Shown piece by piece: positions 12,701-24,700 of a stretch of 64,000 bases of DNA. The stretch spans positions 4,714,001 through 4,778,000 of the forward strand of contig CM049310.1 in assembly GCA_026874595.1 (NCBI GenBank), in the 5' to 3' direction. Each line of letters opens with the position of its first letter. Positions within the stretch are counted from its first letter, which is position 1. Source of the stretch: Sipunculus nudus. Its lineage: Eukaryota > Annelida > Sipuncula > Golfingiida > Sipunculidae. The notes beneath the pieces were generated by a model. The model was given only the letters and a program-made list of their open reading frames with translations, was not told the origin of the DNA and searched no databases. Both the position numbers and the translations under genes were made by a program.

Positions 12701-15700
12701 AATGCTGATATCTGCTTGCAAGAATTCAAATTATTTTTTATACATGTAATGTCTTTTTCATCCAATCAGAATAAGAATAAGATGCATGGAGCATTTAGGT
12801 CAAAACATATCAAAGTTTTCATTTTCCTTTGGTCACATTATTTGCTTTGAAACTGAGCAACTTCCCCCTAAAAATTCTGAAATTTTCTCTTATTAAACTT
12901 TTGTGCAGAGTTTTGAAGGAAAGCTGGATCACCAGCATGTTTTCATTTAAATATTCAATACCACTGTGAAATATTTATATCTCTGTCCAGACTGAGAGCC
13001 CCAGCCATTCACAGGTTATATGGGGTGGCCTTGTTCTTGAGCTCACTTGTGTACCAGATTGGTGAACCATAACACTGTGTATCATTAGGATTCTGGCAGA
13101 GGTTTGGAGGCTCTGACTATACATCTAGTTTTTTTGTCTCACTGAAGGAAACTGAGCATAATCTACTCACAATAGAAATATATATTTACATAATTATTGT
13201 AATACACATTACTTCTTAATTTGACTTGATGAGATAAAAAGGTTTAATAAGCGGCTTCATTAAAGTGCAACAACACTATCTTAATGATCACTGACTTTGG
13301 CCAATTTGTCTACAGCAGACCTTGATTTATCTTCATTCATAGCATGTAGCATCAGGAGATCCTTATTTTTATGTTTGTTTTTCACCTTTCATATGGTGAA
13401 TACCTGTTCTCCTTAAAATACAAAGGGCCCCCTCATGTAATTCACAAGCAAAATGATAAAAAAAGCAGCTTTTAACACTGTGGTTGGCTTATGGTTCACG
13501 AGGGTTTCAAATTTAATATGCTTGTGAAAGGAAATTATTGCAAATATAAAACCTTCAAAAATAAGAAGACCCATCTACACAGGTGTACAGTTATTTAAAC
13601 TGTCTTCTCACTGGCATCTCATGAAGATTTTCCATGCCTGTTCTGTAAGATTGGAAATGGCAAAAGGTTGATATTATACATATTATGAGATCTTTTAATG
13701 ATAATCACCAACGATGAACAAGGATTTCAAATGTTCTTTATTGTCCCCTTAAATATCTTAGAGTATTATGAGCATATTTCACAATTTATTATGATGATGA
13801 ATATACTATGGGTAAGTTTCTGTATGTTTAGATCATGAAAATGGAACCCTCTTTAAAATCTTGAATATTTAGCCCAACAAATATAAAGCCAACCACAGTA
13901 TGCCAACATGCAATTGGTAAGGTGCCCAACAGGTGGCAGCACTGTCATCACATACTTTGTAACATAAGTGGATAGAGCAAGTGAAAGCACTTAACAATAC
14001 ACAGGACAAACCTCTCTGAAAGCATTCCTTGCATCTTCTATCCTTCCAACCATCAGGTACTGAACACCCAACTCGTTCCATAGGTGTATTTGCTCAGGGA
14101 ACAAGTCTATGAGCCTCATTGTTGTCCTGGCAGCTTTAAAGCCCCATCCTGAGACAAAGAAAGAGTATTTGATAGATTTAACCCGTTACTGTTTACAGGC
14201 TCACCAAAGTGCACTCAAATTTGCATCTAGAACTCCCTCATATGGCTAGATTCTCTCAGAACAAACATAAAGAATATTTTATTTTATGTTTCAAAGATTC
14301 ACAATAACCTTAAGCAACTTTTTCAGTAAGAACTGTTGATATATGAAATGCTAAAAAGTAATGTTAATATTTGAAATGCTGAAAAGAAAGAAAAAGATAT
14401 TGCCTGTAATCTAAATGTGTATTGTGTCTAAATTTGACGGAAATCTAAAATAAATGTAAACACAGGAAAGGATTAAAGCTTTTCAGGTAAAGGCTATTGA
14501 AACCAAAGCACATACTGAGCAGTCACAAATGAAACAATGCAACAATGTATTATTACTTATTACATTTGCTCTCCAAGGGTTAAGCAGATTTCACAGCATA
14601 TTGTATCCAGGATTTTGAAGATATCTGTTTCTTATATCATGACACTTCTATAAACTTTATCATGGTTTATCGTAATATTGTAAAATCAGTATCTAAAATG
14701 GGAAATACATATCACAATTGTCAGTAATTTCCTTCATATTTCCAGACTCCCTAATAGTATTAGCTGGTTTTGAAGAATGCGGTTCTGTGGATTTATCAAA
14801 AACCATCATTTTGAATATACCAATACATTTATATATATATTTTTAAATATGATTACTTCTATACAGAATTTCATGCAACTGAAATATATTTTTTCCTTGA
14901 AAATAATTGATTTTCTGATCACAGAAAAACCCTGGAAATGCCATTCTCTTCAGGTAATAATCCTAAAAGGGCATTTTTGGGTCCCAAAACCTGGATATCA
15001 TATCACAGTGATAGGGAACTAACAGATTATTGCAGCTCTCAGATAATGTGATAATCCCAGATATCAGTTATAATCCTAACCCTTATTAGTAACTGAAACA
15101 TTTTTATTGAATGTGTATGTTTGCATTATGCAGACCTGAGGCCTTACCTCTGAATGTCTGTCTGTCAGCTGCCCTTCTACCAGCCATCAACAGCACTTCA
15201 TCAGGAGCCTGCTCTAAGTCCAGCACATGTAGATATGCCATGATGCTGCGTTCAAGCAGGGGATTGCTCCGTTGCTGCTCGGACATCTTATCCAAGGCCT
15301 GAGCTTTACCAAGACTTGCCCGAGGGCTTTTGGGGTACTTCTTCAAGAGCTTCTCATACTGGTCCAAAGCCTTCTGTGCTTTACCCTAAGAAAACAAAGC
15401 ATATGTTAACTGACCATAATAAAACTTAATATTAATTACATGAATATTAATAACCTTTCTGACCAATAAATTATATATTTTTTAAAGGTTCTTGTTGGCA
15501 CAGTCAGGTCTCCACTGCATGCAGTCACAATAACATGGTATGATGATATTTTGCAGGGAGCACTTAGCCCAAGGCTGTAGTTTACATATTCCTGCATATT
15601 CTGGCCACCAGATGGCACTGACTGCCAATAAAGGTACATTTTACCATGAATATGTGTCCTCAAAGCCAGCTGGTCTTTCATTTTCATCAAGATAGTTAAC

Positions 15701-18700
15701 TTCAACATACAACAGGCCACATAAACAAGAAATAGCAGCTCTTACTACCAGTAAACATATCTGAAATCTAAAGGCTGTAATGGTTTGGTGCATGTATACA
15801 TTGTGATACAAAATCAAATATTGAACCAGAAATTCAGAATAATCAGATGTTTGTATATCAATTCAACTGATTGTTAGACATTTAACTAGCAACCTCTGGC
15901 ATTTAAAAAATAGGCAACAGCTCACCACATGTACAGCAAAATGTAATTGGTCAAAAATCATTAGACAGCATATTACTGACAAATTGCTGGATGATTAGAC
16001 AAACTTAAAAGGTTATTTCATGATCAATTTTTCAAGAAGTGAAGAGGAAACAGCATGGCATACTTAAATGATGAAGAGCAATGGGTTTGAACCTGAGCGC
16101 TGTATATTACCCATGTGTACAGTATCATGTATTGTATCATGATGTGTACATATCATGTACTGTATCATGAGTGAAGTGCCTCTGTATATTACCCATGTGT
16201 ACAGTATCATGTATTGTATCATGATGTGTACAGTATCATGAGTGAAGTATCGCTGTATATTACCAATGTGTACAGTATCATGTATTGTATCATAAGGGAT
16301 GTATCGCTGTATATAACCCATGTGTACAGTATCATGTATTGTAATATGATATGTAAAGTATCATGTACTGTTACTGTATCATGAGTGAAGTGCCGCTGTA
16401 TATTACCCATGTGTACAGTATCATGTATTGTATCATAAGGGATGTATCGCTGTATATAACCCATGTGTACAGTATCATGTATTGTAATATGATATGTAAA
16501 GTATCATGTACTGTTACTGTATCATGAGTGAAGTGCCGCTGTATATTACCCATGTGTACAGTATCATGTATTGTATCATGATGTGTACAGTATCATGAGT
16601 AAAGTATCGCTGTATATAACCCATGTGTACAGTATCATGTATTGTAATATGATATGTAAAGTATCATGTACTGTTACTGTATCATGAGTGAAGTGCCGCT
16701 GTATATTACCCATGTGTACAGTATCATGTATTGTATCATGATGTGTACAGTATCATGAGTAAAGTATCGCTGTATATTACCAATGTGTACAGTATCATGT
16801 ATTGTAATATGATATGTAAAGTATCATGTACTGTTACTGTATCATGAGTGAAGTGCCGCTGTATATTACCCATGTGTACAGTATCATGTATTGTATCATA
16901 AGGGATGTATCGCTGTATATAACCCATGTGTACAGTATCATGTATTGTAATATGATATGTAAAGTATCATGTACTGTTACTGTATCATGAGTGAAGTGCC
17001 GCTGTATATTACCCATGTGTACAGTATCATGTATTGTATCATGATGTGTACAGTATCATGAGTAAAGTATCGCTGTATATAACCCATGTGTACAGTATCA
17101 TGTATTGTAATATGATATGTAAAGTATCATGTACTGTTACTATATCATGAGTGAAGTGCCGCTGTATATTACCCACGTGTACAGTATCATGTATTGTATC
17201 ATAAGGGATGTATCGCTGTATATAACCCATGTGTACAGTATCATGTATTGTATCATGATGTGTACATATCATGTACTGTATCATGAGTGAAGTGCCTCTG
17301 TATATTACCCATGTGTACAGTATCATGTATTGTATCATGATGTGTACAGTATCATGTATTGTATCATGAGTGAAGTGCCTCTGTATATTACCCATGTGTA
17401 CAGTATCATGTATTGTATCATGATGTGTACAGTATCATGAGTAAAGTATCGCTGTATATTACCAATGTGTACAGTATCATGTACTGTATCATGAGTGAAG
17501 TGCCTCTGTATATTACCCATGTGTACAGTATCATGTATTGTATCATGATGTGTACATATCATGTACTGTATCATGAGTGAAGTGCCTCTGTATATTACCC
17601 ATGTGTACAGTATCATGTATTGTATCATGATGTGTACAGTATCATGAGTAAAGTATCGCTGTATATTACCAATGTGTACAGTATCATGTATTGTATCATA
17701 AGGGATGTATCGCTGTATATAACCCATGTGTACAGTATCATGTATTGTAATATGATATGTAAAGTATCATGTACTGTTACTGTATCATGAGTGAAGTGCC
17801 GCTGTATATTACCCATGTGTACAGTATCATGTATTGTATCATAAGGGATGTATCGCTGTATATAACCCATGTGTACAGTATCATGTATTGTAATATGATA
17901 TGTAAAGTATCATGTACTGTTACTGTATCATGAGTGAAGTGCCGCTGTATATTACCCATGTGTACAGTATCATGTATTGTATCATAAGGGATGTATCGCT
18001 GTATATAAAGCATGTGTACAGTATCATGTATTGTAATATGATATGTAAAGTATCATGTACTGTTACTGTATCATGAGTGAAGTGCCGCTGTATATTACCC
18101 ATGTGTACAGTATCATGTATTGTATCATAAGGGATGTATCGCTGTATATAACCCATGTGTACAGTATCATGTATTGTAATATGATATGTAAAGTATCATG
18201 TACTGTTACTGTATCATGAGTGAAGTGTCGCTGTATATTACCCATGTGTACAGTATCATGTATTGTATCATAAGGGATGTATCGCTGTATATAACGCATG
18301 TGTACAGTATCATGTATTGTAATATGATATGTAAAGTATCATGTACTGTTACTGTATCATGAGTGAAGTGCCTCTGTATATTACCCATGTGTACAGTATC
18401 ATGTAGTGTATCATAAGGGATGTATCGCTGTATATAACCCATGTGTACAGTATCATGTATTGTATCATAAGGGATGTATCGCTGTATATAACGCATGTGT
18501 ACAGTATCATGTATTGTAATATGATATGTAAAGTATCATGTACTGTTACTGTATCATGAGTGAAGTGCCTCTGTATATTACCCATGTGTACAGTATCATG
18601 TATTGTATCATGATGTGTACAGTATCATGTACTGTATCATGAGTGAAGTGCCGCTGTATATTACCCATGTGTACAGTATCATGTATTGTATCATGATGTG

Positions 18701-21700
18701 TACAGTATCATGAGTGAAGTATCGCTGTATATTACCCATGTGTACAGTATCATGTATTGTATCATGATGTGTACAGTATCATGTATTGTATCATGAGGGA
18801 TGTATCCCTGTTTATCCTATCATGAGATAATATATTATTAAAGCCAAGTAATCATGCAAAAGAAATCATGATACACTTTTTTATAATTTGACCAGTGGTA
18901 ACTGACTAAAATGTTCAACACCAGAACATCGGTGTTACCTGTTCAAGCAGCTTGTCTGCAGCATCGAGTTCTTTTCTGATTTTGTTATCCTCTTTGTTCG
19001 TAATGGAAGCCTTTGCATAAACTGGCTTTTTCTCTTTAGCTTGTTTCTGCTCCGACTGCTTTGTGTCTATCTTTACTACTTCAGGCTCTGTATCTGTCTT
19101 CACTGGTTCCTCCTCAACAGAACTTTTTTCTCCTTTGGTTATTTTTTGCTCTGTGGGTTTAGTTTCTCTCTTTGTTTCCTGTGACGCTGTAGACTCAGTG
19201 GGCTTTGCTTGCTTTGGCTCGGTGGGTGTTGCTTGCTCTGCTTCAGTGGGCTTTGCTTGCTTGGGCTCAATGGGCTTTGGTTTCTCTGTCTCAGTGGACT
19301 TTGATTGTTTTGGCTCAGTGGGCCTTGCTTGCTCTGGCTCAGTGGGCTTTGCTCCTTTTGGCTCTGTGGGTGTTGCTTGCTCCAGCTCAGTGGGCTTCAC
19401 TTGTGCTGGCTCTGAGGGCTGTGGTTGCTTGGGCTCTGTGGGCTTTGGTTGCTCTGACTCTGTGGGCTTTGCTTGCTCTGTCTCAATGGACTTTACTTGC
19501 TCTGGCTCAGTGGGCTTTGGTTGCTCTGGCTGAGTGGACTTAACTTGATCTGGCTCAGTGGGATCTGGTTCCTCAGGCTCAGTGGGCTTTGCTTGTTTTG
19601 GCTCAGTGGGCTTTGCTTCCATCTGCTCTGTTGGCTGTGACTCAGGACCAGTATCTTGTGATGGTTTTGCATTTGTTTCAGCCTGCTGATTTGGCTGGTC
19701 AGGGCTGCCACCTAGTGGTTGACAAAAGTATTCAATGAGATATATTTCATTCTGACCTTTACATTGGCCTGTGAAAGAACTCTTAAAGCTCCCTCTCACT
19801 AGCCATGTATGTCTTAAAGGCATTGTAAAATCTTACGCAATTAAGAGCCCAGCTTTGGGGTTTATTACTTTTCTCTTTCACTGCTAATTCTTATTTACAC
19901 TGCTCAGTCAAATCCAAAGAACATACATTCTCCAGGAAAAAGCTAGTCTTTCATAACAGCTTCTTAAAAATAACAATAATAACTAGAATACAGGTAGTTG
20001 ACAAGCGACTGAGGCATGGGTAAAGTAAGGCATAGAATGTTCCTGACATGACATGACTTCAATTTTGTGGCATCAGTGATGTCAATTTAACTCCTCATAT
20101 ATGAGGCTACAACAGTCTTTAATACCTTCTTAATGAAATTTTACAACTGGTCTGTTTAACTAACAATTTCTTAACTCAGCAATCATTTATCCATGATCCT
20201 TTTGTATTTCTTTTACCAAATGTAATGAGATTCTGAGTGTCTGTTTTATAAAGGATAGGTCCATGGCCTGTTGAGAGCACTGTCTATTGAATGAGGATGA
20301 AGGTATCCAAATGGTAAGAAAGATATGTTAATATTAAACAACCAAGATTTCTGGATTTTATATGCACAGGGTTAAGAATAATCCAGAAATCAACCTCTCA
20401 TTATGAAATAAGAGCAAATCTCAGAGGTTCAAGTGAGATTTCACATAATGCCACTGAGGCACTAGCAGCCCAGTGACTAGCGGGGTTCTAACCAGGGACC
20501 TTCAGGTCTTACCAATGATGTTATGTCATACCCCATCCTACAAGGTTTTATTACACGCTTAATTCCTCAAACAGGCCTTAATTATGTCATTCATTTACTG
20601 GGGTCTTGCAAATCTATGGGACATCATATTTTCAAGAAGATTATGTAGAACAAATTCATGAGACATTGACGGGTACTTTTCCATTAATCATTTTTTGTGA
20701 CACTTCACAAGTGGTAAGAGCTTAACTTTACCAAAACTGCAATTATTATTATGTGAGGAATGAAAGAACAGAAAAGGATGTATAAAGGAAATAGGATCAT
20801 AAAGTTACATGAGTAAGATTCATAACAGCTTATATGAAGGAATGCGCAGTTCTTTTAAGTTTTAAAAAATTCTAAATACATTACCTTTAGATGTCCTTGA
20901 TATAGCAGAAATCCCTCCAAAGAAGTACATGTATATTCCAGCAGACAACAACACCATGGCCAACAGCATAAAAGCTGTTATTGTAGGGCTGAGTCGTCCA
21001 GAACGCTGCGACTGGCCAGCCTTAGCCTTCTTCTGTGCTGTTTTACTGTCGCCATCTGAAGCAGTAAATTCTTATTAACTTAACACATGCTATGGAAAAC
21101 AGGCAAATACTTGTATACAGTGAAACCATGATATCAACAAGACAATTCACAACTATCTCATTCTTGATTCGGAATTTACATTTAGCCTAATGTAGTACTT
21201 TTGCCTGTCTAACTCTAAGGCTGGCAGTTTTTCCTGCTCTCTCCAGTTTCCTAAACTTCCAGCCAAAACTGAATGTGACCATGAGAGCCATAGAGAGTAG
21301 TTATAATAACAATTTGTACAATCCATGTGAAATAAATATAGTATATATTATATGTACATGTGCCTTCAACCCACCAAATATCAACAAAATCCTGAATTAA
21401 CAACTCTTAATTTCATAAACTTAGCACAACATGGAAGGAGGCTCGCTTTTGACCTTTATGACACGAGATCTTGGAAAACATACAGGTCTTTAACCCCATT
21501 TGCACTTTACAACCTCAGGTTATGGAAAAGTTACTGGTAACATAAATGTTATATATCAGATAATCTAAATAGTGTGTACTAAATACACACCCTCTGGTGA
21601 AAGGGAATTCATTCAGAGACCATGATCCTAAAGAACTTTTTTTTTATTTTTCATTTATTAGATAAAAAAAAAATTAGGTGATAATAGTTATTAATACAAA

Positions 21701-24700
21701 TTATATCAGTTTTAAACAAGAGAAGAACAACCTTTGATAAGCAATATATGATTCTGAAATTCATAATGACTGTTCCATAAAAAAGTTCCAGTATAGACAA
21801 TTCTCAAACACTGGATATACAAATCAACATTCTATTGTGACGGAAAATAAGCAAACTAATGTAACACAGAAAAAACACTTTTGAAACAAAGCAATTATTC
21901 CCAGAAATTCTGAATAAACTGTTGGGAATTTTAATTTGCCATAAATCACATAACACTGAAGCCAGGCAGAACCTGAGTTAATGATCATCCTAACTTGATG
22001 TTTTGGGACGTATCATTAAGCAGGAGTAAAAATGATATATCAGTTGTATATTTTATGTTTCATGCTGGTTCATTGTTGAGGATTCCAGCCTAGCTAGCTT
22101 CTGACAAAGACAGATCAACATCTGGTTCAACATAAAACATACACTGGACCAGTAAATAAAAAGCAGGAGTGTAAGTTATAGTTTTATGACTCACTGGTGC
22201 ACCAACACACTGCTGTGATACAAAGTCAAATATTGTATCAGTATCATCAGATGTTGCATGACCATCAGATAGAAAATACAAAATCAAACAAGTGACCTCC
22301 AGCATTTAGTCATAGACGCAGCATGTATAAGACAAAACATCACTGGCCAGAATTCAGTTAATCAGCACCTGATTGGCTTACCATCCCATTACAAAACCAA
22401 TGAAGGAGGGTTGGGGGGGGGGGAAGGCTGGGGGGGGGGGGGGGAAAGGGGGGGGGGGGGTGTTCATTCCTAGTAAGACAGCAGGGGAATGGTGAACTTA
22501 AAACTACATTTGCTTCCAGAAATAGTGAAGAGCAATAATTTGAAACTGGAACTCAAATACTATTAACTTATGGAAGGAATTGGTTTTAAAATCATAATTG
22601 ATGATTGAAAAATAAAAGAACCGATGATCATTTATTTTTTTGCATTTTCTTTATTACCTTGAAATCTGCTGCGCACTAGTTGACCCCAGTAAATAGTCTG
22701 ACATGTACACCGGTATTTATAAATGAAATCATCAATCCACCCGCAGCCAAGGTGGACTTGCCGTCAGACAATTGTTGACTGTGCAAGGTTAGGTATTGAA
22801 GCTTTTCGTTACTTTATGTTGGTATATCTCTGACAGGATTAGATTCCTTGTATGTGCATATATAATTGTTAATTAATCAATTATGCAAATATGCACCAAT
22901 TAAATCGACCAATCATCACTATAATTGATTAATCACCACACCACTTCTACTAACACATATTACTTATCATACCAAGAGTGAAATATCAAGATATATTTAT
23001 TGTATTGTGAGATATTTCTGCAGGCCTTTCTGGCTTTCAAATTATAAGTTTTTAAGTCCTAACTTTTACGACAGTCAGCAGATCTTTAGTTCAGTGTACA
23101 GTGAAACATTTTTGAAACGAATGCTCTTAGTTCTGAGGTGAGTGGATGCAAACACATGGTGGAGGCATGCATCCAATGGGATCAGGATTGTGGCCAGGTA
23201 CATGCGACAATACCTTAGTACAGGTACTGATGAAATAGTAATGTACAGGTACTGTATTTATGTGTAGTATCCAGGTACAGGTCCAAGAACTTTAAAAAGT
23301 ATCTAGGTACAGGTACATTTCATAGCAATCTGAAATAATCATAATTGCATAAATTTCATCTAGTTTTGTGATAATAAATTATAGTATAATGGCAGAATAT
23401 ATTATAAGAAAAATTATTAAATGATCTCTCCCTATATCTTCAGGAAAAATACAAGCATTGCAAATATACTGGACCACCTTTTATAAAGTTATGAATATAA
23501 AAAGATGAGCAGAGAGTTCAGGGATATAGCATGTATCTTCTTCACTACTTCATTTACTCACTAGTGTTCTGTTTACACTAGATAACTATCCACATTGGGC
23601 ATGTGAGCTGCTCTGTTCATATCCTTTGCTGCTTGCCCTTTACTTGTGCTGATAATGCCATAATGAACTTCCAGGTTAGATCTTGATCAGCTTCCCAGCA
23701 AAGCTAGTCCACTCAACTTCAAAGACAGTAGGGATGAATGCTTGGTAATTACCCCTGCCTGAGATAGGCAGCTGTCCTGACAGGGGTGACAGCTTTGTTC
23801 ATGCAATTGATCCAAGCCTGGTGTTCATTTCCAGTATCACACATGTACCTGGAGTACCTTATACCAGGTACAGGTACTTAAGCTCCAGGTACAGGTACTT
23901 TAGCTCCAGGTACATGTACCAAGTACAGTTTGTCCTATTTAATTGAATATCTTATTTTTTAATCAATTATATTCATTTAAGTGGTCTATTCAAATAATCA
24001 GGGTATAATCTTCAAGGTTGTAGCCGTCACTATAATACTATGAATTGCCATCGGATGGCTTGCATGTGTTTCTCGTATTATTCAAATGGTTCTGAATTAT
24101 CTGTTTTGTATTTTTTCATTTAATGATGTTTCAATACATTAGTTTATATAATTTATTTATTTATTATTTTTACACCTTCCGAAAAAATACTGTATATTCA
24201 CCTGTTTGCATTTATTATTGTTAAAAAACGATCTCACTGCCAATGGCTGACAGCTTACCAAATTTGAATATATCAAATGTTGTCAAAGGTTTCATATATT
24301 TCCTCAAGGATTTTGATTTATCATAAAACATTTTATTTGTTTCAACTCAAGAAATAGAGAATTACTATTCATTCACCTGTTTATGTATGTTATCTATAAA
24401 ATGTGATGTTGCAAAATGGCTGACAGCTTAACGATCACGTGAATGTATAAAAGGTCACAAAGTTTAGCAAGATTCATAAAAGATTTTGATTTATATAACA
24501 CTTACTGTCTTCCTTTTTAAACCTTAAAAATATTTTTTGCATGTTTACTTGTTCGAGTGTGGTCTTAAAAAAAGACGTTTCTGGAAAACGTCATCTGTCA
24601 GCCAGACATTGTTTCTACTCAAAACCATTGTGAGTACGACCCTACGCAGTGTGCATGGCTGGCTGCATACTGATCACGTGAATTTGTCAAAGGTCAATAA

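Noticed and set aside
16064-18585. Many overlapping minus-strand frames up to 130 codons
   Set aside because: They come from the 143-bp array, with shared words in shifting frames, and have no start context or family signature.
19063-19543. Plus-strand frames of 156 and 112 codons
   Set aside because: They are antisense shadows of the in-frame octapeptide repeats of ASPH exon 3.
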